DNA from: Jaltomata sinuosa
Lineage: Eukaryota; Streptophyta; Magnoliopsida; Solanales; Solanaceae
DNA length: 64,000 nucleotides
Assembly: GCA_003996215.1 (NCBI GenBank)
Contig: QJPP01001827.1
Location: 186,001-250,000 of the forward strand
Reading direction: 5' to 3'
A program made the translations under genes and the position numbers. The notes beneath the pieces were generated by a model. The model ran no database searches, had not been told where the DNA came from, and worked only from the letters and a program-made list of their open reading frames with translations. Positions 26,035 through 35,290 of this stretch are shown piece after piece. How positions within the stretch are numbered: the first letter of the stretch is position 1; each line of letters begins with the position of its first letter.

Positions 26035-27060
26035 TCAGATTAGTCGAGGCTTTGCATCCTTCTTGGTCATTAAATACCTCAAGGATGCATGATCTGTGTG
26101 CACCACCACTTTTGTTCCAAGTAAGTACGCTCTGAATTTCTCAAAAGCGTATACAACAGCTAGTAGCTCCTGTTCTTTCACCGTGTAGTTCTTTTGTGCT
26201 CCATTCAATGCCTTACTAGCATAATAAATGGGGTGAAAAAATTTGTCTCGCTTCTGTCCCAGAACAACTCCAAGTGAAACACCACTTGCATCGCACATTA
26301 CCTCGAACAGTTTGGACCAATTCGGGGCAATTATAATAGGAGCAGCCACTAACTTTTGTTTCAGGCACTCAAACGCCTTCAAACACTCAGCATCAAATAC
26401 AAACTTAGTCTCTTTTTCAAGCAACCTGCACAAAGGGTTAGAAATTTTAGAGAAATCTTTAATGAATCTTCGGTAGAATCTGGCATGACCAAGAAAGCTC
26501 CTCACACCCTTTACTAAGATGGGTGGAGGTAGTTTCTCAATGACTTCTATCTTGGATCTATCCATCTCTAGACCTCTCACAAATATCTTGTGTCCCAATA
26601 CAATGCTTTCTTTCACCATGAAATGGCATTTCTCCTAATTCAGCACGAGGTTTGACTCTTCACACCTTTGCAATGCTTGACCCATATTAGTTAAGCAATC
26701 TTCAAATGCATCACCCACCACAGATAAGTCATCCATGAAGACTTCTAATGTGTTCTCCACCATATCCGAAAAGATAGACATCATGCATCATTGGAATGTT
26801 GCAGGAGCATTGCAAAGACCAAAGGGCATGTGTCTAAAAGCAAACGTACCATAGGGGTAGGTGAAATTGGTTTTCTCCTGATCTTCCGGGGTGATAGATA
26901 TTTGGTTGTACCCCGAATATCCATCCAATAAGTAGTACCAACCCCTGCCAGCTAATCTATCAAGCATCTGATCCATAAAGGGCATGGGGAAATGATCACG
27001 GAGAGTCCAGGAGTTTAGCTTCCGGTAATCCATACAGACTCACCACCCCATGAAAGGTCT
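26035..27060 (-). pseudogene. Athila-type reverse transcriptase and RNase H
   Basis: The palm domain reads MDYRKLNSWTLRDHFPMPF (from 27033), then GYSGYNQISITPEDQEK and GTFAFRHMPFGLCNAPATFQ. A catalytic FMDD motif follows at about 26722-26745 in minus-strand reading. A connection and RNase H region follow at 26619-26035 (SFLGHARFYRRFIKDFSKI, CDASGVSLGVVLGQ, YTVKEQELLAVVYAFEKFR, VVHTDHASLRYL), with the expected acidic residues. Frame breaks separate the palm from the rest between about 26788 and 26620. The active-site aspartates are present, unlike in element A. Role by family: copies element RNA to DNA in the particle. Confidence 0.85.
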
Positions 27061-27498
27061 TAATGGAATCAGCTCATTTTTTTGATTAGCTACTACAGTC
27101 ATCCCTCCCTTCTTAGGAACACATTGCACTAGGCTTACCCATTTGCTATCAGAAATTGGGTAGACCACTCCAGCATCGAGCCAATTGATGATTTATTTCT
27201 TTACCACCTCTTGCATTGGCGGATTCAGTTTCCGCTGGTGCTCAGTGGTGGGAGTGAAATCTTCTTCTAACTATATCTTGTGAGTACAAATACCTGGCGG
27301 GATGGCAATAATATCCGGAATGGTCAAGCCGATTACTCTCCTGTGTTTCCTCAGTATGGACGGTAAAGCTTTAACTTGTGTTTCCACAAGGTCTACCGAA
27401 ATGATCACATGTAAGGTATCTGTATCGCCTAAAAATGCATACCTCAGATGGCCTGGCAACTCTTTCAACTCTAACACCGGTGCCTCCTCAATAAAAGG

Positions 27499-28100
27499 CT
27501 ATGCTGGAGGTGTCGGCCTGTTCTTCAAGTCAAGATCAAATTTCTTTGGGGCGTAAAAATGTGACCCCATTTCAACCAGAGCATTTACAATTTCTTCATT
27601 ATCTTCGATATCATCATCATCGAAGTTCATCATAACCGCTTCCAACGTCTTTACAACAAATCTCTCTTCAGCAGAAATAATCACATCAGGTTCGGAAAAA
27701 ACATTAATAACCGAGACGACATTCATGTCCCTCGGTTGCTTCATTGACTTGCACATATTAAACTTCACTATTTCATTGTTCAACTTGAAATCCAACTCGT
27801 TGCTCTCCATATCTACTAATACTCTTCCGGTTGCCAAGAAGGGTCATCCAAAAATAATAAGGACTTCAAAGTCCACTTCGCAGTCCAAAATCACGAAGTC
27901 TGCCGGAAAGATGAACTTTCCCACCTTCACAACCACATCATACAAAATACCCACCGTCCATTTAACCGATCTATCAGCCATCAACAATCTCATAGTCATC
28001 GGTTTGGGGGCTCCTAAGCCCAACTGCCGATAGATAGCCAACGGCATCAAGTTTATGCTAGCCCCAGAGTCACAAAGAATTTTTTTAAAATTAAACTCCC
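27499..28100 (-). pseudogene. Athila-type protease and spacer
   Basis: The retropepsin active site DSGASINLMPLAIYRQLGL reads at about 28030-28075 on the minus strand and is intact. It is followed by VGKFIFPADFVILDCEVDFEV and a further stretch to about 27499 (GRVLVDMESNELDFKL, then an acidic FDDDDIEDNEE run). The DSGA motif differs from the DPG found in the Tekay-type elements here. The frame matches the reverse transcriptase segments downstream, consistent with one polyprotein, though interrupted by stops. Retropepsins act as dimers to cleave Gag-Pol. Confidence 0.8.
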
Positions 28101-28119
28101 CGATGGTGCAAGGAATAGT

Positions 28120-30030
28120 GAACGCACCCGGGTCTTATTTCTTTTGGACTAACGACCTTGATGAAATGGCGCTACAATGGTGGAGGTTTTCTTCTGGTTC
28201 AAAACTTACCGACCTCTTCTTTGTGATCAAGTCCTTCATGAACTTGGCATAACCGGGCATTTGTTCAAGTGTATCCACCAGAGGGATATTCACAGAGATT
28301 TGCTTGAGCATGGTGATAAACTTATGGAATTTCCCATCTTCCACCTTCTTTTTGATCCTCTGAGGGAAAGGAGGAGGAGGCTTTGGCATTTGTTTTGGAA
28401 GTTTTTCAACTTCCTTGCTCTTCTCCGTGAGCAATTTAGAATCATTCTTTACCAAAATGGGGTTTTCAATATGAACACCCACACCCTCATCACTCAAGTT
28501 TTCATCATCAATGAGCTCACTTCATCAATAACATCATCTTTTTGCTTTTGAATTATCGGCTGTGATTCTGATAATGTCTTACTACTTCTTGTGGTGATCG
28601 CCATACAATTCCCGTCGTTCCTCGAGTTTTGAATGGTGTCACTCGGCAATATACCATCTTTCCTTTGATTCAGAGACACCGAGTTTGACTCATTTGTTGC
28701 TCTAACTGCTTGATTGAGGTGGAATGGGAATCCACCAACTGACTCATTGAAGATAATTCAGATTTCATTTCCTTGACTCCGAAGTCAGTAGATTCTTCCT
28801 TCAACAATATCTTCTCCATCATATTCTCCGATTTGGACGTCCCTGTCTCATTGCTAGCTCTTTCCCGATTACCAGGTGGTACATACAACCCACCTCTATC
28901 GGTTTTATTCTTCCAGTTCCCATGATCACGATCTCTGTAGCCAGCTTTTTCATAGTAGTTGTCCTTCTGATAGTTCCGACCTTGGTTCCCCTGGCCATTG
29001 GCCTGGAAACCCCCCAAATAATTAGCCTCCTCATCAGATTCAGACGCTGCTGCTCTACCTTGGGAACCCACAACTTTCACTTTCTCCATACCTCCTGACA
29101 GCAAATGTTTTGTCAGTAGGTAATAGTTGTGGCATCGATAAAGGTAAGACCCATAAATGCTCCACCTGCTGCATTATCTAGTGTCGGCTTGGTAGCTGAA
29201 TTCAGTGCCCTATAGAATGTTTGCATCAAAAAATTATCGGTCAACTGATGGTTTGGGCATTGTGTCAGTTTTTTCCTGAACCACAACCAGGTCTCATGTA
29301 AGGCCTCATGAGGTTGTTGCCTGAAATTGCTGATTTCGTCTCTCAGTTGTATCATCCTAGAGGGAGGAAAGAACCTTTCTAGGAAATCTCATTTAAACTC
29401 TCCCCAGGTTGTTATAGAATCGGGAGTTAGCTCAGTCAACCACATCGCTTCTTCATCCGACTGAGATAGCGGGAACAACCTAAGCCTGATGGCCATCTGA
29501 TTCACTCCTGGCAATTCAAACAACTTGCAGATGCTCACAAAATTAATCAGGTGCCTGTTGGGGTCATCACCAGCCACACCACGAAACAACCCTCTCAAAT
29601 TCAACAGCTGAATCATTGTGCTAGTAATGTTGAACCTGGCCCCGGGCGCTAGCAGAGGAAGAACAATGGCGCCTGTAGTACCAACTCCATCCAAGTCGAT
29701 ATCCTCATCATCATCCAAAGCATACTGCCATGGTTACTGTCGAGCTCTACCTCGCTGTTGTGGCCTCTGATCGGCTGGAGCATTATTGTTAACAATATCT
29801 GTCGGTCTTCCCTTACCCACTAAAGTCTAATCATCAAACCCAACATCATCCTCAATATCATCAGTATTCAAATATTGTTGGGCTCGCGGAGCTGCAGCGA
29901 GTCTCGCTGCCTCTTGTTGTTGTGCATTCATGGTTCGCCTTAACGTTCTAGCAAGATCAGGATCGTAAGGTAATATTGGTTCACCCGAGCATCGGGTACT
30001 TTGCATGCACAACTCTGTACCCCGTAACAA
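28120..30030 (-). pseudogene. Athila-type gag
   Basis: Minus-strand Gag segments run from 30030 down to about 28135. The conserved Athila Gag core lies at 29718-29389 (LRGLFRGVAGDDPNRHLINF, then LPGVNQMAIRLRLFPLSQSD and WLTELTPDSITTW) and at 29355-29113 (LHETWLWFRKKLTQCPNHQL). After it come a Gly/Asn-rich stretch (29104-28670), a coiled-coil-like part and a Pro/Lys-rich stretch (28497-28135, PKPPPPFPQRIKKK). No CCHC knuckle is visible. At least two frame changes (between 29113 and 29104, and near 28680) and a stop near 29827 break it. The first residues upstream of 30030 are uncertain. Gag builds the particle around element RNA. Confidence 0.8.
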
Positions 30031-30111
30031 ACAAAAACAACAAATAAAAGTAAAAGTAGGAAATATGACTAAGATTCAAATAAACACACCGGACTTAATA
30101 AACAACTGTAG

Positions 30112-30129
30112 TCCCTGGTCGCGGTGCCA
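30112..30129 (-). promoter_or_regulatory. Athila-type primer-binding site (tRNA-Asp-like)
   Basis: The minus strand reads TGGCACCGCGACCAGGGA, close to the complement of the 3' end of tRNA-Asp used by Athila elements. It lies five bases from the LTR end at 30135. Confidence 0.7.
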
Positions 30130-30134
30130 AAATT

Positions 30135-31672
30135 TGATACGCCCAAACTACACCTCAATTAAGAAGAGTAAGCTGTCTTTGTCAAATATAGAACCCAACA
30201 AAGGTTGGGGTCGATCCCACAGGGAATAAAGTGTAAATTAAGTCGTTAGTAAATTACTTGACTATTAATCAATAGTTTCTGGTAATTGGGGGGGGATTTA
30301 AATGTCAAATTCACACAAGTTAACTATACTGCAGCAAATTTTCAAGAGTTTATAATCAATGTGAGAAAGAACTAGGGAAGTGTTCACCATGGCATCGTAA
30401 CAATTTCGAATCAAAGCTTAACCAGGTTCTTTCTATATGTATATCACGATGTGATTGAATTAATGGTATCATCTAAACGTTTTTCAACCAAATAGACGAA
30501 TTTCCTTTTCAATTCTCTCAAACTTTAAAAGGTGAAATTTCTTATTTCAATCCTAAACATCAAGTATATTAATCTAGTTACAGCATTAATCATAAGACGA
30601 GAGTTGGTAGTCTCGAATCCTCGTAGTTAATCAAATTTCCCGGTTTTAATCTCTTTGTTGAAGCAAATCAAACCTAGGTATGTTCTAATGTATGAAACCA
30701 TTAGAAAACGTAAATAACGAATGATTAACAACGTGACAACATATAAATTGAACCCTACACTACCCAGAATCTATATTGTTACTTTTGCCATGGCTCCCAC
30801 AACCCTAGTTCTGGGAAATTAGCCACTCATGATAGCATAGAAAGAGATGATGAAAGTATTCATGATATAAATAAGAGATTCTTACGGTATATGAACACAA
30901 GCTTCAATATATCCAAGAACGAAAGCCAAAATCCCAAGAACAATGGAGGAAAAAGAAAAATACATTTTTGTCGTATTTTTCTCTCCAAAAGTCATTCAAA
31001 ACGTTGCTTAAAATATTCAGTGATGAATAATAAAATAACCCTAACATAGGGTATTTATAGTAGTCCAGGAAATAAAGTCCAAAAATAGAATTTTCAGAAT
31101 CCCGCTTTGTATTTGGTGGCCCACTTGACGGACATTCACATAAGTGACTGGCCGTCAGGGTGGCTGTCGCCAGTATCCAGTGGGTATGCTGCCTTTGCTT
31201 TTTCTTGGTGGACTGGGTGACGGCCCACCAAGTGTGTGGTGGCCAGTCATGCCAGCCACCACTCCTATCCAGTGTTGCTGCCAGACTTGGTGGCTTGGCT
31301 GACGGCCCACCAAGTGTGTGGTGGCCAGTCATGCCAGCCACCACTCTTATCCAGTGTTGCTGCCAGACTTGGTAGCTTGGCTGACGGCCCACCAAGTGTG
31401 TGGTGGCCAGTCATGCCATCCACCACTCTTATCTAGTGTTGCTGCCAAACTTGGTGGCTTGGCTGATGGCCCACCAAGTGTTTGGTGGCCAGTCATGCCA
31501 GCCACCACTCCTATCCAGTGGAGCTCTTTCATCATATTTCCTTCCTTTTCTATCTTTGTCTCCATTTCCTGCAAATATAACATAAAACATCAAAACCGAC
31601 AACGGTTTCTTGAAAACTCACGATTGTTCTTAGTTAAATGAGTCAAATGTGCCATAGAATGGCGGCACATCA
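30135..31672 (-). repeat. Athila-type 5' LTR
   Basis: This 1538-bp LTR starts TGATGTGCCG and ends GGGCGTATCA on the minus strand, a partly matching inverted terminal pair. A TATA box (TATAAATAC on the minus strand, 31051-31059) lies just downstream of an 82-bp repeat array at 31117-31520. Open frames of both strands inside the array (31160-31641) are products of the repeat and not genes. The outer end adjoins B LTR sequence at 31673 with no visible target duplication, because the other end is deleted. Confidence 0.82.
31117..31520. repeat. 82-bp tandem array upstream of the Athila TATA box
   Basis: The phrase 'ggccagtcatgcc' recurs at 31241, 31323, 31405 and 31487, an exact 82-bp period over four units, with a fifth, diverged part-unit from 31117. 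Each unit holds the inverted words GGTGGCC/GGCCCACC and GACGGCCCACC, so a unit can fold on itself. Because 82 is not a multiple of three, the same peptide appears in three frames. Confidence 0.9.
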
Positions 31673-31707
31673 ACCATACCAGCAAGAATAATAATAATAA
31701 TAATAAC

Positions 31708-31747
<40 letters not shown>

Positions 31748-32262
31748 CAATGATAACATCTACTCTATCATGAACCTTTATCTAATTCATAGGCTAAGGC
31801 ACCCTAATCTAACAACCTCAACCATAAGCCTCTTAAACTAAGCTAAGGCATCTAATCCTAAACCCAAGGATACTACACCACATACGCCAAGTCATACAGA
31901 AAGGCTACAGCCTATACTAAGGATTTGCTAACCAGAATCTACTCTAAGGCACCTAAATCACCTATAAGGATCAATATGCCTACTCAGAACTGTATCCAAA
32001 CCACAATATCCCTCCAACCATTAGCAAATTATTATACTCCTACCTTATATGAGTAAAATCTAGAAAGAGTAAACCATAACCTACCGGAAAACCTGAGCAT
32101 GCGCGCATAATCCAATCCACAAAATCGGATCCTATCTCTCCCGAGAAGTATCTGCAAGATGCAACACTATCATAACAATACTCTACACGTTAATATGAAG
32201 CTAACAACACTGATATTGCTAATAATTTAGCCGAGTCCAAGTTTGGGTCACAAAGGGGGTGT
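31673..32262 (-). repeat. Element B 5' LTR, outer part
   Basis: From 'accataccagc' onward this matches the B 3' LTR at 18107-18240 and then continues with LTR sequence that the 3' copy lacks. It contains an AAT microsatellite at 31687-31746 that is shorter in the other copy, and a donor-like G|GTAGGTTATGG on the minus strand near 32077-32088. It ends abruptly against a plus-strand pol scrap at 32263. Confidence 0.72.
31687..31746. repeat. AAT microsatellite, about 20 units
   Basis: Sixty bases are nearly pure AAT with one AAC interruption. The equivalent place in the other B LTR (about 18111-18135) has only a handful of units, so the array expanded after the LTRs separated. Confidence 0.9.
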
Positions 32263-32349
32263 ATGGCTCCAACTGAGTTGAGGGAGCTTAAGGATCAACT
32301 TTCGGACCTGCTAGCTAAGGGTTTCATTAGGCTGAGTGTGTCTCTTAGG
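32263..32349 (+). pseudogene. Reverse transcriptase scrap, 29 codons, plus strand
   Basis: The stretch is open for 29 codons and reads MAPTELRELKDQLSDLLAKG then FIRLSVS. This is the conserved stretch before the polymerase palm of Tekay-type pol (compare E2 at about 48240-48160). It lies on the plus strand between two minus-strand LTR pieces and has no LTR, primer site or other pol sequence beside it. Capture of a short piece as filler during double-strand break repair is the likeliest origin. It has no promoter context and is not expected to be expressed as a gene. Confidence 0.8.
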
Positions 32350-32961
32350 ATTCTATCTTAATCACCATAAGACTAAAAGCAACCTAAACTAAGGCTTAAG
32401 GCAAAAGTACTAGTCTAAGGTCCTAAAAATGGCTAATTTATAAGTAAGGATCGTAGAGCCTAATTCTAACCTACCAGCATCCCTAACTATCATGGAACTT
32501 ACTCCCTCAATTTAAATTTGTTTGACATACTTTCCTTTTTAGTCTGTTTCAAAAAGAATGACCCCTTTCCCTTTTTAGCAACTCTTTAATTCTAATTTCC
32601 ATGTGGCATGTTTAAGACCACAAAATTAAAGGTCATTTCAGTACATTTGACATATCTTAAATTTAGGACCACAACATTCAAAAGTCTTTTTTATTTTATT
32701 AAACTCCGTGCCAGGTCATAATAGGTCAATCAATTTGAAATAGAGGGAGTATAAAATATAAAATCTAATCGAGCTATGTCTGAAAAAAGTAAATTGTAAC
32801 CTACCTTGGGGTCGAATTGTAATTGCGAATCATCACTCTGGAGCCTTTCGCTTCCAAAGTGGCTCAAATTGTTATCCCGCTATCACAAACACGTACTATA
32901 AGTCATGACAGAAATAATGATACCCATATTGATATTTAGAATTCTAGTCCATAAATGGGCC
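32350..32961 (-). mobile_element. LTR fragment related to element E2, with a MITE inside
   Basis: The words at 32350-32500 and 32760-32930 run parallel to the E2 LTR at about 51850-52190 (for example 'aaggattctat', and the segment with 'ggttgaactgcaa'-like and 'ccgaatagcctcagaaag'-like words). No LTR terminus is present on either side, so it is a fragment. It is interrupted by the Stowaway MITE at 32502-32749 and joins element D internal sequence at about 32962. Confidence 0.6.
32502..32749. mobile_element. Stowaway-type MITE (Tc1/mariner), 248 bp
   Basis: Both ends carry CTCCCTC as an inverted repeat extending over about 25 bp (CTCCCTCAATTTAAATTTG against CTCCCTCTATTTCAAATTG). The element is flanked by TA at 32500-32501 and 32750-32751. 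This terminus, length, AT-richness and TA duplication are the defining marks of Stowaway elements, which move with mariner transposase supplied elsewhere. It encodes nothing. Confidence 0.93.
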
Positions 32962-35075
32962 TGGTACCCGGCTCTAACTCAATGGCAAAGTCAATGTCAC
33001 GCTTAGGTGGAAGGCCTAGCAAGTTAGCCGGGAACATATCTAAGAAGTCTCTAACCATAAGAACTAACTCAGGAGAGGAAGTGTCAGTGCTAGCATCTCA
33101 GACATAAGCTAGATAAGCCAAACACCCACGCATAATCAACTTCTTAGCCTGAAGACAAGAAATGATCCCAGATGGTGTGCGGCTAACAGAACCCTGCCAC
33201 ACAACTGGGGATACACCAGACACGGCTATGGTAATGGTCTTGGCATAGCAATCCAAAATCATTCAATGAGGGGATAACTAGTCCATGCCCAAAATCACAT
33301 CAAAATCTAATATGTCTAAAATCATCAAGTCAGCCCAAGTCTCAAGATCCCCAACAACTATCAAACAGGATCTAACAACCTAATCCACTACTAAAGATTC
33401 GCCTACTAGGTTTGCAAGAAATACATGAACATATAATGGCTCATTAGCCAACCCCAAACAAGGAACAAAGTAGGAAGATACATACGAACATGTAAAACCA
33501 GGATCAAACAATGCTAAAGCTGACTGGCGACAGACAAAAATTGTACCTGTGATCACTGCATCTAAGGCCTTTGCCTCCGGTCTTCTAGGGACAACATAGA
33601 ACTGAAGCCAAATACCACCAAATTGACCGCCATCCCGACCACCTCTCCTTCCACTTTGGGCACCACCTTTACCAGGGATACCAACTTTTCTGACCGGTGG
33701 CTGCATTATTCTCAAAGGCTGGACTGGCTAAGCGACAGGCTGAACTGTACCCGCTGGGGGCATTCTCTGTCATATTCACCAATGATTCCATACTCATAGA
33801 ACGACCCTAATAGCCCACCATGTCAAGATGAATTGGCTGAACCAGTATGGCTACCATGACCTGATGCCCCAGATGTTGTACCCCTCGATGGCTGACAACT
33901 ATAACCATGCTGACCACTAGAAAACCAATCAAGTTAAGGTCCTACAGAAGTTTGAAGTGATGCCTAAACCTGCAGGCTAGACTGAACCTGATGCTGCTAT
34001 AGCTGATAACCTCGGCCCCACTGGCCTGAACCTCTACAATCAAAATAAGGACTACTGAAACTGCCTTGATGATGTTGTATCTTATTTCTAGACCCAAGAT
34101 TTTGATGACCATACTATGGTCTATTATAGCCTGAAATGGTCACCCACTGGAAACTAGTATCTCAGCAGTTTGTCACAGCTCGATCCTCAACCCCTAAGTA
34201 AATTGACGAACCATGTCCAGATTTGTAGGAATGATCATAGCCCCAAATGGATCCAACTAATGAAAATGGGTCTCATACCCAACCATAGACATAGATCCTT
34301 GCATCAATATGGTAAAATACTCCCTACGGCGCTCATGATCGCTCTGAGGTAAGAACTTGGCCATAAAGGCCTCATAGAACTCTCTCCAAGTCAACTGAAG
34401 AGACTGGGACAGTCTGCAAGCTACCTGGGCCCTCTACCAAATCATAGCTGGGCCCTCCAGCTGATAAGTAGTATAACCGACCCCCGGAGTACCAAACAAC
34501 CCAAGATGATGAACCATCTCCTTGCAAGTAGAAATGAAATCATAAGCATCCTAACTAGGAGCATCGGAGAACCTTGGCAAAGACAGTCTCAGAAACTATC
34601 CCAAAGGCTTCTGCTCTGACTCTGTCATAACTGGGCGAGGAGCAAGAGGCTGAGCAACTGAAGGTACTAGAAGGACCTCTGCATGGGGAGCCACAGTAGT
34701 AGGCTGCGCTTCTTAACTCTGAACACCTAGGGCTGCCCCCTAAATGAATATATATGCTATATCTAAAGGATGACACCTAACCATACCCAATAACTGAAGA
34801 AGCAAACCCTGAATATTAGATAACGGAGCTGGGGCTGGTGCAGATACAGATGCTGGGGCTGGCCTTGGTGGCACCTACACTGCCCCCTAGTCCATGGGTT
34901 GTTGCTCTGGTACTAACTCAGGCTCTAACTCGGCCTCAGGAGCTCCAACTAGTGCTGTTTCTTGGGAACATACCCAACCTCTACCTCTATAACCACCCTG
35001 GCCCCTAGCTGGAGTCGGGTATGCTGGTGTCAAAGGCTCGCCCTCACCCACTGCCGAAGATCTCACACGAGCCAT
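32962..35075 (-). pseudogene. Element D gag and protease remnant
   Basis: The start codon at 35073-35075 directly follows a pyrimidine tract ending CAG. Gag begins MARVRSSAVGEGEPLTPAYP, parallel to element A Gag. The Gag core (about 34600-34150) is broken by several stops. The zinc-knuckle area near 33770 is damaged. The protease segment at 33715-33380 has active site ALFDPGFTCSYVSSYF. The left end (32962-33380) reaches only the region before the polymerase (matching element A near 7260), after which the element is deleted. Polymerase, integrase, chromodomain and the 3' LTR are all missing. Confidence 0.8.
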
Positions 35076-35273
35076 CTGCGGAAGAGTGAACTAGAACAAA
35101 TGAGATTTCCAGAAAACCATTTAGGATAAGATGCACAATATAGAAGAAAGAAAATATACATGTTTCCTAAAATGCCACTATAGCCTCTTGAAGATAGAGT
35201 ACAGACGTCTCTGCCATGATCCACAAAACTCTACTAGACATTGGTTCCTATACCCATGACACCTGTGAAACTA

Positions 35274-35286
35274 GGTTCTGATACCA
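35274..35286 (-). promoter_or_regulatory. Element D primer-binding site (initiator Met tRNA)
   Basis: The minus strand reads TGGTATCAGAACC, one base different from element A, and lies four bases from the LTR start near 35291. Confidence 0.85.
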
Positions 35287-35290
35287 AGCT

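Larger units (their letters stand above)
21837..31672 (-). mobile_element. Athila-type Ty3/gypsy retrotransposon lacking its 3' LTR
   Basis: This is a 9.8-kb minus-strand element with 5' LTR (30135-31672), a primer site resembling the complement of tRNA-Asp, gag, protease, reverse transcriptase, RNase H and integrase. An extra ORF follows in the place of the env-like gene of Athila elements. The left end is truncated inside that extra ORF and joins LTR sequence of element B, so the 3' LTR and the target duplication are gone. Polymerase words such as GYSGYNQI and TPEDQEKTNFT are typical of the Athila lineage. Several frame breaks make it non-autonomous. Confidence 0.88.

Noticed and set aside
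24556..28551. Plus-strand frames up to 124 codons over the Athila-type element
   Set aside because: They are antisense shadows of gag and pol, which carry clear conserved motifs on the minus strand.
31160..31641. Overlapping open frames on both strands giving the same tryptophan- and histidine-rich peptide
   Set aside because: They follow from the 82-bp repeat, whose period is not a multiple of three and so shows one peptide in several frames. They lie in an LTR upstream of its TATA box.
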